DNA of 64,000 nucleotides. Origin: Sulfurovum xiamenensis (GTDB lineage: Bacteria; Campylobacterota; Campylobacteria; Campylobacterales; Sulfurovaceae). The notes beneath the pieces are model-generated. The model saw nothing but the letters and a program-made list of their open reading frames with translations, did no database searches and was not told the DNA's origin. Positions within the stretch are counted from its first letter, which is position 1. The number at the start of each line of letters is the position of its first letter. This document shows, one piece after another, positions 27,708 to 36,569 of this stretch. Location of the stretch: positions 38,173 through 102,172 of the forward strand of contig NZ_JAQIBC010000004.1 of the NCBI RefSeq assembly GCF_030347995.1, written 5' to 3'. The translations under genes and the position numbers were made by a program.

Positions 27708-30146
27708 TTGAGTAAAATCGGATTAATCAATGTCATAGAAAACGATGACAAAGCAACACAAAAGGACAGGGAAAAGATGATCAGAGTTGTTAAACGAAAT
27801 GGTAGAGTAGAGACCTTAGATGTAGGGAAAATTCAGAAGTATACAGCCGCAGCAGTAGAGGGACTTGTGCGGGTAAGTCAAAGTGAACTTGAGGTAGACG
27901 CCAAGCTACAATTTCGTGATATGATCTCTTCTCAAGAGATACAGCAAACACTGATTAAAACGGCGGTTGACAAGATAGATATTGACAGACCGGACTGGAC
28001 GTTTGTTGCCGCTAGACTTTTTCTTTACGATCTCTACCATAGAGTAACGGGTTTTACAGGGTATAACCATCTGCGTGAACATTTTGAACGTGGAGAGAAA
28101 GAGGGACGTATCGTTCTTGGATTGAAAGACAAATATGACCTTGACGATCTTAACGATTACATTAAGCCTGAACGTGATCTTCAGTTCAACTATCTGGGTA
28201 TTCGTACCCTCTATGATAGATATCTTTTAAAAGACCGTAACGGGACGCCTATTGAGTTGCCACAGCAACTTTTTATGGGTGTGGCTATGTTCCTGGCACA
28301 AAATGAGTTTGACTGTCAAACATGGGCAAAAAAGTTTTATGACATCTTGAGTAAATTTGAAGTGATGGCAGCGACACCTACTTTGTCAAATGCAAGAACA
28401 CCGAGACACCAATTGAGCTCATGTTACATCGGTTCAACACCGGATAATATTGAAGGTATCTTTGACGGATACAAAGAGATGGCATTGCTTTCTAAATTCG
28501 GTGGTGGGATCGGTTGGGACTGGTCACTGGTCCGTGGTATGGGTTCATATATCGATGGTCATAAGCATGCTGCAGGAGGTATCGTACCTTTCCTCAAGAT
28601 AGCCAATGATGTTGCCATTGCGGTTGACCAGCTTGGTACACGTAAAGGGGCCATAGCTGTTTACATAGAGCCGTGGCATGTTGACGTACGTGACTTCCTT
28701 GATTTGAAAAAGAACTCTGGTGAAGAGCGACGTAGAGCACATGACCTCTTCCCTGCGATCTGGCTCAATGACCTCTTTATGAAAAGGGTAGAAGCGGATG
28801 AGATGTGGACACTCTTTGATCCATTTGAAGTGACAGAGTTGACAACACTTTACGGTGAAGCGTTCGAGGCACGCTATATAGAGCTTGAAAATTCGGATGA
28901 TAAAATCACTAGGGAGAGAATTTCTGCGAAAAGCCTTTGGAAAGAGATGCTGAGATCTTACTTTGAAACAGGAAACCCATTCCTTACGTTCAAAGATACA
29001 GCCAACAGAGCAAACCCTAACAAGCATGCAGGTATTATCAGAAGTACAAACCTCTGTACAGAGATTTTCCAGAACACTGCACCGAATACCTATAAAACAC
29101 GTTTCACATTCGAGGATGGAACGACTGCAGCCTATGATGAAGATGAGATGATCACTGTAGACAACGGAACAACTAAACCGGCTAAAAAGGTGACAGCACT
29201 TGACAGCCTTAACGGTAAGCAGATATGGATTGTTGACAAAGAAAAAACGGATGGTGATACAGCGGTATGTAACCTTGCCTCTGTCAACCTTGCCAAAGTC
29301 AATACCAAAGAAGATATGGAGCGTGTTGTTCCTACGGCGATCCGTATGCTTGACAATGTGATCGACCTGAACTTCTACCCTTTGGCAAAAGTAAAGAAGA
29401 CCAATGAAAAGTCAAGATCTATCGGTCTAGGTGTGATGGGTGAGTCACAGATGCTTGCAGAACATCAGATAGAATGGGGAAGTCATGACCACTTTACCAA
29501 GATAGATGAAGTGATGGAATCATTCTCTTATTATGCCATTGAATCATCGAGTAATTTGGCATTAGAGAAAGGATGTTATCCGAACTTTGAGGGTTCAGAC
29601 TGGTCGAAAGGTGTTTTCCCTATTGATAAAGCCAATGAGAATGCATGTAAACTTGTTGACAGAGGGGGTCTCTTTGGATATACCCATGACTGGCAGGGGC
29701 TCAAAGAAAAGGTGAAATCAGACGGTATGAGAAACGGTTACCTGATGGCCATTGCACCGACAAGTTCTATCTCTATTTTGACAGGAACAACACAAGCGAT
29801 CGAACCGGTCTATAAAAGAAAGTGGTTTGAAGAGAACCTTTCGGGACTTATCCCGGTCGTTGCACCGAATCTTACGGCAGACACTTGGCAGTACTATACG
29901 CCTAGTTATGATCTTGATCAGAACCTTCTTGTCAAAGCAGGAGCGATCAGACAAAAATGGTTAGACCAGGGACAGAGTCTGAACATCTTTATCACACTGG
30001 ATAAAGCAAGCGGTAAATACCTCAATGAGATCTATATGAATGCCTGGAAGTTTGGATTGAAGTCTACCTACTATCTAAGATCTCAGTCTCCTGAATCTTC
30101 CAATGATGTTGAAGATAGATCTATGGAATGTGTCGGTTGTCAGTAA
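27708..30146 (+). CDS. nrdA: Ribonucleoside-diphosphate reductase class Ia, alpha subunit
   Basis: 812 residues. Begins TTG with AAGG upstream; an alternative ATG at 27777 would start directly at the ATP-cone (MIRVVKRNGRVETLD). The barrel holds SSCYIGS and the NLCTE active-site loop, and the C-terminus ends ECVGCQ, the cysteine pair that relays electrons from thioredoxin. Reduces NDPs to dNDPs with NrdB. nrdB is 1.7 kb away rather than adjacent. Confidence 0.96.
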   Translation: MSKIGLINVIENDDKATQKDREKMIRVVKRNGRVETLDVGKIQKYTAAAVEGLVRVSQSELEVDAKLQFRDMISSQEIQQTLIKTAVDKIDIDRPDWTFVAARLFLYDLYHRVTGFTGYNHLREHFERGEKEGRIVLGLKDKYDLDDLNDYIKPERDLQFNYLGIRTLYDRYLLKDRNGTPIELPQQLFMGVAMFLAQNEFDCQTWAKKFYDILSKFEVMAATPTLSNARTPRHQLSSCYIGSTPDNIEGIFDGYKEMALLSKFGGGIGWDWSLVRGMGSYIDGHKHAAGGIVPFLKIANDVAIAVDQLGTRKGAIAVYIEPWHVDVRDFLDLKKNSGEERRRAHDLFPAIWLNDLFMKRVEADEMWTLFDPFEVTELTTLYGEAFEARYIELENSDDKITRERISAKSLWKEMLRSYFETGNPFLTFKDTANRANPNKHAGIIRSTNLCTEIFQNTAPNTYKTRFTFEDGTTAAYDEDEMITVDNGTTKPAKKVTALDSLNGKQIWIVDKEKTDGDTAVCNLASVNLAKVNTKEDMERVVPTAIRMLDNVIDLNFYPLAKVKKTNEKSRSIGLGVMGESQMLAEHQIEWGSHDHFTKIDEVMESFSYYAIESSSNLALEKGCYPNFEGSDWSKGVFPIDKANENACKLVDRGGLFGYTHDWQGLKEKVKSDGMRNGYLMAIAPTSSISILTGTTQAIEPVYKRKWFEENLSGLIPVVAPNLTADTWQYYTPSYDLDQNLLVKAGAIRQKWLDQGQSLNIFITLDKASGKYLNEIYMNAWKFGLKSTYYLRSQSPESSNDVEDRSMECVGCQ

Positions 30147-30433
30147 TGACAAGGATGAATATACTAGATGCATCCATACTATTTTCGAGAGCCGAGAATG
30201 TAAGAACACAGTTAGATTACATTTCCGGACATAGCGTTATGTCGGAAAAGGATCGAAAGTGGGTTGATTATTTAATCAGAACACTTGATAAAATATATAT
30301 GTCTGCCAATACTCGAGAGCATAGACAACATTTGCAAGATTTTCTATTAATGAATAGTGATAATATTTATAAAAAATATGTGGAGCTCTCTAACGTAGTT
30401 TTGACGAATAATGACTATTATGAACTAAAATAG
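30146..30433 (+). CDS. Small protein of unknown function after nrdA
   Basis: About 95 residues from the ATG overlapping the nrdA stop (TAATG); the frame is open a further 18 bp inside nrdA. Helical, soluble, charged (MTRMNILDASILFSRAENV...). Translational coupling suggests an accessory to the reductase or simple readthrough. A hairpin overlaps its stop codon. Family not recognised. Confidence 0.6.
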   Translation: MTRMNILDASILFSRAENVRTQLDYISGHSVMSEKDRKWVDYLIRTLDKIYMSANTREHRQHLQDFLLMNSDNIYKKYVELSNVVLTNNDYYELK

Positions 30434-30456
30434 GACCTATGATTTTATTTTAGTTC
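30422..30456 (+). terminator. Hairpin at the end of the nrdA unit
   Basis: GAACTAAAAT (30422-30431) is perfectly complementary to ATTTTAGTTC (30447-30456). It includes the stop codon of the small gene. The T-run after it is poor, so it may act as an mRNA 3' stabiliser instead. Confidence 0.45.
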
Positions 30457-31351
30457 AGAAGTTACCTTTGTTAATAGGTTTTATGCTCTTTCTTTAAAAT
30501 CCAAACTACTTTACATTTCTCAACTTATTTACAATAGAAATTTCTAAATTTCTATTTCAAGTACCAGAATGATAAATGGAAAAGTACATGAAACCTTTAA
30601 AATACTCATAATCCTATCTAATTCAAAGAATAATCCACTTTAAACCATTTTTTAACCTTAGGTATGGAAAAAATAAAAAAGACGCTTATTTTAGGCAGAA
30701 AAAATTGGGCAAATTGGCGATGAAATAATTATTTTTTGATCATCTATAAATTTCACATTCATTACACACAAGAAGAGTATCATAGCAGCATGAAAACCAC
30801 TGAGGTTCCTCCTCCCTCCCTTTTATAAGCCTCGATGGTTTTCTGATAGACTGTGGATACCTCCTTTAAGTGAGTTCGAAACATACTAAAGCTATCTTGT
30901 CTCAAAATCTCAGTCAAACAAAAATAGCAGTGTCGATATAAAAATAATTCTCTAGGGATTGATAGAGACTTCATACTTACTTCATACAATGAAGTTATAC
31001 TCACGCCATGAAAGTCATGAAGGATTCTTATCCCTTTTTTCCCTTTTTGATACTTCAGGCTTTCTAGGTAGCTTTTCACTTTGTATGCATCATTGCTTTC
31101 CCTTGATAGATGCATCTCCTTTTTTCAAATATACTTCCCAATGAAAAGTTACCTTTTTAGATACGCTTATATATATTCACATAAATGGGATCATTTATAA
31201 TAAAAATGCCAGCATTATTTTTTTATAAAAATTAAGATTTTTTTTAGCTTAAAATCTCAAATTTTGACATATAATTCCAATATGGATAGAAAGATAAAAC
31301 TTCCAGAGAAGCTGTTTATATGGCAGTGATTTAAAACGAGGAGAGGGTAGG
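30457..31351. other. Mostly non-coding gap between nrdA and nrdB units
   Basis: About 900 bp, AT-rich. Contains a 24-bp inverted repeat at 30533-30556 (arms AATAGAAATTT/AAATTTCTATT) and, on the minus strand at 30780-31200, several protein-like short frames. TATAAT at about 31270 is probably the promoter for the gene at 31352. Nothing else is supported. Confidence 0.4.
30780..31115 (-). pseudogene. Uncertain ORF, possibly part of a decayed gene
   Basis: 111 codons, MHLSRESNDAYKVKSYL... to GGGTSVVFMLL. A purine-rich AAAGGAG touches the ATG with no spacing, which is unfavourable. Immediately upstream the protein-like reading lies in a different frame (FHWEVYLKKGDASIKGKQ then TGA), suggesting frameshift decay of a longer gene. 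No family recognised. Confidence 0.25.
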
Positions 31352-31612
31352 ATGACCTTCCAAGAGATTGAGTTTGCTTTGAAAGTAAACGGGGTTGGAA
31401 AAGAGGATATGCAAACGCTTATGGATTATTGTAGAACGAAAGGCACAGATTATCCAAAACTTGACGAGATGCTTGTCGGGATGGGATATGACAAGGTCTT
31501 TACGGATGAATTTTTCGGATGGGCGGATGCAGATGACGAATACTATGATGATGACGATTATGATCATGAGTATTTGGAACGAACCCCACATAAACATAAA
31601 TGGGATGACTAA
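31352..31612 (+). CDS. Acidic small protein upstream of nrdB
   Basis: 86 residues with a strong Shine-Dalgarno (GAGGAGAGGG). N-terminal half is a small helical domain (MTFQEIEFALKVNGVGKEDMQ); the C-terminal third is a run of Asp, Tyr and Glu ending in a His/Lys-rich HKHKWDD, which could bind metal. Function not recognised. Its mRNA 3' end holds three hairpins. Confidence 0.65.
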   Translation: MTFQEIEFALKVNGVGKEDMQTLMDYCRTKGTDYPKLDEMLVGMGYDKVFTDEFFGWADADDEYYDDDDYDHEYLERTPHKHKWDD

Positions 31613-31715
31613 ACCCTCCTGTGTAAATGTTTATGTGTCTTAGGGCATTTCTTCAGACCTTTGGTACCTCACCGTCACCGATGTAGACAGTAGATGTTGA
31701 GGGTCTGACCAGTGC
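31587..31715 (+). ncRNA. Structured 3' UTR or small RNA candidate
   Basis: An 11-bp perfect inverted repeat CACATAAACAT (31587-31597)/ATGTTTATGTG (31627-31637) spans the stop codon of the acidic gene. It is followed by TCAGACC (31653-31659)/GGTCTGA (31702-31708) extended by CCTCA/TGAGG with a bulge. A strong terminator follows directly. This could be a 3'-UTR-derived small RNA; no known RNA family was recognised. Confidence 0.35.
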
Positions 31716-31747
31716 AAGCTCAAACACTCATTTGAGTTTGTTTTTTT
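31716..31747 (+). terminator. Intrinsic terminator before nrdB
   Basis: AAGCTCAAA (31716-31724) pairs with TTTGAGTTT (31731-31739), 9 bp with one G-U, followed by G and seven T. Ends the transcript of the acidic small protein. Confidence 0.85.
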
Positions 31748-31795
31748 ATCAATCATTCATCGACTTATTCTTACTAAATCATCAGCCAAAATGTG

Positions 31796-31801
31796 TATAA
31801 T
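31796..31801 (+). promoter_or_regulatory. -10 element of nrdB promoter
   Basis: TATAAT with a GTG immediately upstream, 40 bp before the nrdB ATG and downstream of a strong terminator, so nrdB has its own promoter. Confidence 0.6.
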
Positions 31802-31841
31802 GTTTTAAAATAATAGATGAATAAATTATCAAGGTGGACAG

Positions 31842-32861
31842 ATGGAACGAAAAAGAATATACAATCCTGATTCAGAAGAAAAAACAGGTGAACGTAAGAT
31901 ATTTGGTGGTGATCCTACAGGGATATTTGAACTCAACGACATCAAATACCAATGGGCCTATAATCTATGGGAGATGATGCTGAACAACACGTGGTTCCCT
32001 AAAGAAGTGGATATGACCCGTGATGTCAATGACTATAAAAATCTTACAGATGCAGAGAAATCAGCGTATGATAAAGTACTGGCACAGCTTATTTTTATGG
32101 ACTCACTTCAGACCAACAATATTATGGATAATATCAACCCATTCATTACGTCTCCGGAAGTCAATCTTATCTTGGTAAGACAGGCATTTGAAGAAGCATT
32201 ACACTCTCAAAGTTATGCTGTGATGGTAGACAGTATATCGACAAATTCAAAAGAGATCTATGAGCTCTGGAGAAGAGATATGATGCTCAAATCTAAAAAT
32301 GATGCCATAGCAAAGGTGTATGAAGAACTTACAGCCAATCCTACAGATACAAATATTGTAAAAGCGATGTTCGCCAATCAGATTCTTGAGGGTATCTATT
32401 TCTATAGTGGATTTGCCTACCTCTATACGCTTGCTCGTTCAGATAAAATGCTTGGAACAGCCCAGATGATACGTTTTATCCAAAGAGATGAGGTAACACA
32501 CCTTCTTCTGTTCCAGAACATGATCAACTCTACAAGAAAAGAGAGACCGGAACTTTTTACCAGAGAGCTGATTGATGAAGTGTATGAAATGTTCAGATCC
32601 GCAGTAAAACTTGAGTGTGAATGGGGAGCCTATATCACTCAAGGACAAATCCTGGGGCTTACAGATGATATCATCACACAGTATATTCAATATCTTGCTG
32701 ACAAAAGACTACATGCCGTAGGTCTTGAAAAAATCTATAATGTGGAACATCCTATCAAATGGGTAGATAACTTTTCACAGTTTAATGATCAAAAGACGAA
32801 CTTCTTTGAAGGGAATGTAACAAACTACTCCAAAGGAAGTCTCGACCTGGATGACTTTTAG
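31842..32861 (+). CDS. nrdB: Ribonucleoside-diphosphate reductase class Ia, beta subunit
   Basis: 339 residues. Di-iron tyrosyl-radical subunit partnering NrdA. Ligands and radical Tyr are visible: D87 in FMDSLQ, E118 and H121 in EEALHSQSY, radical Y125, and the second iron motif in RDEVTH. AAGG lies 8 nt before the ATG. The nitrilase-family gene follows after 8 bp, probably on the same transcript. Confidence 0.96.
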   Translation: MERKRIYNPDSEEKTGERKIFGGDPTGIFELNDIKYQWAYNLWEMMLNNTWFPKEVDMTRDVNDYKNLTDAEKSAYDKVLAQLIFMDSLQTNNIMDNINPFITSPEVNLILVRQAFEEALHSQSYAVMVDSISTNSKEIYELWRRDMMLKSKNDAIAKVYEELTANPTDTNIVKAMFANQILEGIYFYSGFAYLYTLARSDKMLGTAQMIRFIQRDEVTHLLLFQNMINSTRKERPELFTRELIDEVYEMFRSAVKLECEWGAYITQGQILGLTDDIITQYIQYLADKRLHAVGLEKIYNVEHPIKWVDNFSQFNDQKTNFFEGNVTNYSKGSLDLDDF

Positions 32862-32869
32862 GTCTTCAG

Positions 32870-33601
32870 ATGTTGATTCTGCCTAAAACCATGGAAGTTG
32901 TGACGTTACAGCTTCCTTCTTATAAGCGGTATCAGGAAAACCTGGATACACTGCTTTACCATCTAAAAGAACATCAAGATAAGAATATTGTCGTGGCACC
33001 GGAAGTCTTTTTGACCGGATTTGATTATGAACATATGGCCACAGCTGCAAAATTTTCTGCCAATGCATTAAAAACACTGAAAAAAGAGGTGAATGAACAG
33101 ATCGTAGTCTTTACACTTATACTTGAAGAGGGTGAGCATTTTATCAATCAGGCAGTGGTGATCCATAAGCATAAGATCGTACATCGACAGGAGAAGGTGA
33201 AACTCTTTAAATTGGGAGATGAGGATCTCTATTTCCTCGAAGGGAAAAAGAAGAAGATCAAACCTTTTGAGATTGATGGGGTGAAGTATGCGATACTGAT
33301 ATGTTTTGAGTTACGGTTTAAAGAGTTATGGGCACAGGTAGAAGGAGCAGATGTGGTGTTTGTCCCCTCTAGATGGGGAAAACAGCGTAAAACACACCTG
33401 GAAGTGCTCTCACGTGCTTTGGCGGTGATGAACCAATGTTATGTGGTCGTCTCAAACTCTTGTGATGAAGATATGGCAAGTTCATCATCCATTATCTCAC
33501 CTACTGGGGAGGTTACAATGAATGATGGGGTGGAAGCAGTAGAGGGACGCATAGACTTCAGAGAGATCAAAAAAATGCGTCGCTATATAGTAATGGATTA
33601 G
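32870..33601 (+). CDS. Carbon-nitrogen hydrolase (nitrilase superfamily)
   Basis: 243 residues. Catalytic triad Glu-Lys-Cys visible: E45 in APEVFLTGF, Lys near 109 in HRQEKVKLF, and C145 in ILICFELRF. Likely an amidase such as an omega-amidase; substrate unknown. A second start at residue 8 (MEVVTLQLPS) is possible and fits homologues better. Directly follows nrdB. Confidence 0.85.
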   Translation: MLILPKTMEVVTLQLPSYKRYQENLDTLLYHLKEHQDKNIVVAPEVFLTGFDYEHMATAAKFSANALKTLKKEVNEQIVVFTLILEEGEHFINQAVVIHKHKIVHRQEKVKLFKLGDEDLYFLEGKKKKIKPFEIDGVKYAILICFELRFKELWAQVEGADVVFVPSRWGKQRKTHLEVLSRALAVMNQCYVVVSNSCDEDMASSSSIISPTGEVTMNDGVEAVEGRIDFREIKKMRRYIVMD

Positions 33602-33691
33602 AAAACCCGGTCTCCGGAATAAGCGAAAAAGCCTTTTTAACTAGATTTTAGGTAGAATTTCTGCATTATTTGGGATGAGGGACTTGAATTG

Positions 33692-34327
33692 ATGATAAAA
33701 GAGAGACAGCGACAAAATCTTGTTGCAGAGATAGAGAAACACTTTGCATTGGATACGCATGTCAGAGAAGCATTTTTAGCTGTTGACAGAGAGACTTTTG
33801 TCCCTTCACAATTTAAACACCTTGCTTACCAGCTTGAAGCCCTCCCTTTAGCGGCAAGCCAGTGGATATCCTCACCTCTAACCGTTGCTAAAATGACACA
33901 ACACTTGGAGCTCGAAGGTGTTGACTCCGTGCTTGAGATCGGCTGTGGAAGTGGGTATCAAGCAGCGATACTCAGTAAGATCTGTCGTCGTGTCTTCACC
34001 ATAGAGCGTATCGATGAGCTTCTTAAAGAGGCAAAAAACCGTTTTTCTACACTGGAAATGCACAATATCATTACACGTTTTGATGACGGGCAAAGAGGAT
34101 GGAAGCAGTATGCTCCTTTTGAGCGTATACTCTTTTCTGCGACGGCAAAAGAGATACCTGCGGTACTGTTTGAACAATTGGCTGAAGGCGGTATATTGGT
34201 GGCCCCGGTGGAAGAGGCAGAAAATTATCATATTATCACACGATACTATAAGAAAAACGGCCGTATCACTTCTGAAACGATCGAACAGTGTCTCTTTGTC
34301 CCCGTACTCGACGGGACACAAAAGTAA
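33692..34327 (+). CDS. pcm: Protein-L-isoaspartate O-methyltransferase
   Basis: 211 residues from ATG (a TTG 3 bp upstream is also possible); GAGGGA precedes. SAM-binding motif VLEIGCGSGYQAAIL and the preceding substrate-site stretch are typical of PCMT. Repairs isoaspartyl damage. Ends before a hairpin terminator at 34411. Confidence 0.9.
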   Translation: MIKERQRQNLVAEIEKHFALDTHVREAFLAVDRETFVPSQFKHLAYQLEALPLAASQWISSPLTVAKMTQHLELEGVDSVLEIGCGSGYQAAILSKICRRVFTIERIDELLKEAKNRFSTLEMHNIITRFDDGQRGWKQYAPFERILFSATAKEIPAVLFEQLAEGGILVAPVEEAENYHIITRYYKKNGRITSETIEQCLFVPVLDGTQK

Positions 34328-34410
34328 ATTAACTGTTTTTACTGTATTTATAAACCTCTAACAATATACAAATCTCTTAACAAATACATATAAACTCAAA
34401 AAATCATATT

Positions 34411-34446
34411 CCTTATAAAATATGTTAGATTATAAGGTTTTCATTT
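34411..34446 (+). repeat. 36-bp repeat copy A, terminator hairpin
   Basis: CCTTATAA (34411-34418) pairs with TTATAAGG (34430-34437), then TTTTCATTTTTT. Acts as pcm terminator. It is 31/36 identical to 34926-34961; the two copies are direct repeats flanking a 480-bp segment. Confidence 0.7.
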
Positions 34447-34452
34447 TTTACA

Positions 34453-34590
34453 TATAATCTATTAATGTGGTACCTTTACACTTTAGCACCAAGGAAAGCA
34501 AGAATGATATAACCTATACTGGAAGCCCATTAAACAATAACGGTTAGCAGGTAAGTGTGAAGTTATATTTATGTAGACTAAGAGAAAATA
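34453..34590 (+). ncRNA. Small RNA candidate
   Basis: TATAAT at 34453-34458 is followed by a stretch with no ORF in which CTTTACACTT (34474-34483) pairs with AAGTGTGAAG (34553-34562), 10 bp with one G-U, enclosing a multi-branched interior (AACC/GGTT possible). A hairpin with T-run follows at 34594. No known riboswitch or RNA family matched. The terminator may serve the opposite strand instead. Confidence 0.3.
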
Positions 34591-34593
34591 AAA

Positions 34594-34630
34594 AAGGCAT
34601 ACCTTAGCTTTAGGATACGCCTTGCTTTTT
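34594..34630. terminator. Bidirectional terminator
   Basis: AAGGC-TA-CC pairs with GG-TA-GCCTT (two mismatches) at 34594-34623. Plus strand is followed by GCTTTTT; minus strand by TTTTTATTTT. On the minus strand it lies 46 bp after the 47-residue peptide gene. Confidence 0.7.
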
Positions 34631-34668
34631 CTTATCCAAAATATATTAATATAATGAACTAGTCTATG

Positions 34669-34812
34669 TTACATTCCACCAAGCAGTGCATCCCAGTGTC
34701 CAGAATTATCTGGTATTCCTGTGCCTGCTTGATCTACTGGTGCAGGGTGATGTGCCATAGCGCTTGAAGCTAAACCGATTGTTAGAAGTAAGATTGCTGT
34801 TAATTTTTTCAT
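34669..34812 (-). CDS. 47-residue secreted peptide
   Basis: ATG at 34812 with AAAAGGA 7 nt upstream. A clean signal peptide, MKKLTAILLLTIGLASSAMA, would leave a mature peptide of about 27 residues that starts HHPAPVDQAG and contains one Trp and three His. Too short for standard gene callers. Own terminator downstream. The His pair at the new N-terminus could chelate copper or nickel, which is speculation. Family not recognised. Confidence 0.65.
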   Translation of the reverse strand: MKKLTAILLLTIGLASSAMAHHPAPVDQAGTGIPDNSGHWDALLGGM

Positions 34813-34925
34813 TATAAATCCTTTTAATTTTTTTGTAATGCTTATCTGATATTCAAATCAGAAACGCTTTATCCAAATTCAGATGAAGTATAAAATAGAA
34901 GTGTGAAACTAGTGTGAAGAGAAAA

Positions 34926-34961
34926 CCTTATAAAATATATAAATTCATAAGGTTTTCATTT
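34926..34961. repeat. 36-bp repeat copy B, terminator hairpin
   Basis: AAAACCTTAT (34922-34931) pairs with ATAAGGTTTT (34947-34956). Serves as terminator for the minus-strand methyltransferase. Near-identical to copy A at 34411. Confidence 0.65.
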
Positions 34962-35000
34962 CAGTAAATAATGTCAGTTCTTACAAATTCTTCCTGATAC

Positions 35001-35720
35001 TCACCAGATCCCTGGAATTAGTCGGTAAACTGTTTGTTTAGCATACTTTGAATAGCCTTCTAGTTCAGTGTGTAATGTATGATCTTCGAGGTAAGTTCGA
35101 ACAATCAACAACATCGTCAAAAATAATGAAAGAATTAATGTCAACTGAGACCCAAGTGCTAAGGGAACAGCGAACAGTAAAATGATTGTTACAGTATACA
35201 TGGGGTGACGGACATAAGCGTAAGGGCCGGTACTGATCACTTTATGGACACGATCCTTATCAATTTTTACTACCTGTGATAGATAAGTGTTCTCACGCAT
35301 TATCCAAATTAGAAGTACAAAGCAGGGTACATGTACAAACATTGCAGTAATTCTTATCCATAACGGTAAAGGTTCACTCCACGCATAACGCATAACATCA
35401 AAACCGGGAAGTAGATAAAGACCAATACCTACAATAAAAAAAAGAAGCATTAAGACCTTATCCCAAACCTTTTGATCCTTATGAAGAGGTACGAGCTTCA
35501 ATCGTTCTACAAGTAAAGCAGGTTCATTGCGTAATAAGTAAGTCGTTGTGGCAACTCCATAGATAGACCAGAGTCCAACCAATACCCAGGCTTCCCACCA
35601 TATAAAGGTACCAGCTGGCCACATCAAACCAACGGCAAATAAAATCATCCGGACAACAAAACTCAACCAGATCATGATAGGATTTTGTTTATTTATCATT
35701 TTACAACTCGACTGAGTCAC
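35001..35720 (-). CDS. Isoprenylcysteine carboxyl methyltransferase-like membrane protein
   Basis: 239 residues, about six membrane segments. The family motif GPYAYVRHPMY, which binds SAM, is near residue 165, followed by a C-terminal LEDHTL...GYSKYAKQTVYRLIP. Such ICMT/PEMT proteins methylate lipids or small thiols; target unknown. Overlaps the preceding metallo-hydrolase by 20 bp, so the two are translationally coupled. Confidence 0.8.
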   Translation of the reverse strand: MTQSSCKMINKQNPIMIWLSFVVRMILFAVGLMWPAGTFIWWEAWVLVGLWSIYGVATTTYLLRNEPALLVERLKLVPLHKDQKVWDKVLMLLFFIVGIGLYLLPGFDVMRYAWSEPLPLWIRITAMFVHVPCFVLLIWIMRENTYLSQVVKIDKDRVHKVISTGPYAYVRHPMYTVTIILLFAVPLALGSQLTLILSLFLTMLLIVRTYLEDHTLHTELEGYSKYAKQTVYRLIPGIW

Positions 35721-36489
35721 CCATTCTGAGAATTACACACTCAGTGCCCAGTTTCTCCACTTCCCTTTTAAAAAGTTGGTCATCTGTCACAGCCATTTTT
35801 TTGATCCACAAAAAAGGGACATTATAGTGACATGGGATAACGATCTTTGGAGCTATCAACTTGACTGCTTCAATAGCATCATGTATATCCATCGTCCATA
35901 TATTATTGCCCAGACCTCCGATGGGTAGCATAAGGACATCAGGTTTTAATCCTTCCCATTCTTTTAAAAGTAGTGTATCTCCGAGATTCACAATACTCTT
36001 ATTACCAATGGTGATTTTAAACCCCATAGATCCAATACCTGTTCTCTCACCGAGACCTGGTTGTTTTTTTATCTTAAATCCTAAAATGGGAATTGATATC
36101 TGGCCATGCACGGTTTTGATAGCTTCTATCTTGACATCATTTAAAGTAACTGATTCTCCAACATCCAAAGGATAAAGGTTTTCATATGTAATCCAAGATG
36201 TTAATTCTCTGCCTCGTGGGTCTATCACAAGAGTTTTTCCATTTTCGATTTTAGTGAGTCCCTTACCACAGATAACGGGAGCACCGGAGACTTTTGCTAC
36301 TCTATCGGACTGCCAGTGATGATCGGGGTCTCCATGGGTGATCAGGATATGCGTGATATCGTGCCACTCTGACTGTGGAATCAGACTTTGGAGTTTAAAT
36401 ATCCAGAGGTTTTGTCCGGGATCGATAGCGATTTTTGTACTGCCATCCTCTATTAAAAATGCGTTATAGAGATAGTGCGTGATCTTCAT
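35701..36489 (-). CDS. Metallo-beta-lactamase-fold hydrolase
   Basis: 262 residues. Zinc motif HGDPDHHW (THGDPDH) and downstream GDTLLL and PCHYNVPF His/Asp ligands match the UlaG/YtnP-like metal-dependent hydrolase group. Substrate unknown. Paired with the membrane methyltransferase, which might act on the same compound. Confidence 0.8.
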   Translation of the reverse strand: MKITHYLYNAFLIEDGSTKIAIDPGQNLWIFKLQSLIPQSEWHDITHILITHGDPDHHWQSDRVAKVSGAPVICGKGLTKIENGKTLVIDPRGRELTSWITYENLYPLDVGESVTLNDVKIEAIKTVHGQISIPILGFKIKKQPGLGERTGIGSMGFKITIGNKSIVNLGDTLLLKEWEGLKPDVLMLPIGGLGNNIWTMDIHDAIEAVKLIAPKIVIPCHYNVPFLWIKKMAVTDDQLFKREVEKLGTECVILRMGDSVEL

Positions 36490-36569
36490 TGATTAACCTT
36501 TTTATATCTAATCTAAATACTCTATTGATAATATTTCGTTTTAATTTGACTATCAGATTGATTTTGTAT

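Noticed and set aside
31660..31730. Minus-strand frame of about 24 codons (FELALVRPSTSTVYIGDGEVPKV)
   Set aside because: Looks protein-like but has only a GTG after a stop, no ribosome binding site, and lies on the strand opposite a strong terminator and hairpins.
34466..34590. c-di-GMP (GEMM) riboswitch
   Set aside because: A GGTTAGC-like segment is reminiscent, but the conserved GCAAA and tetraloop segments are missing and no regulated gene follows on that strand.
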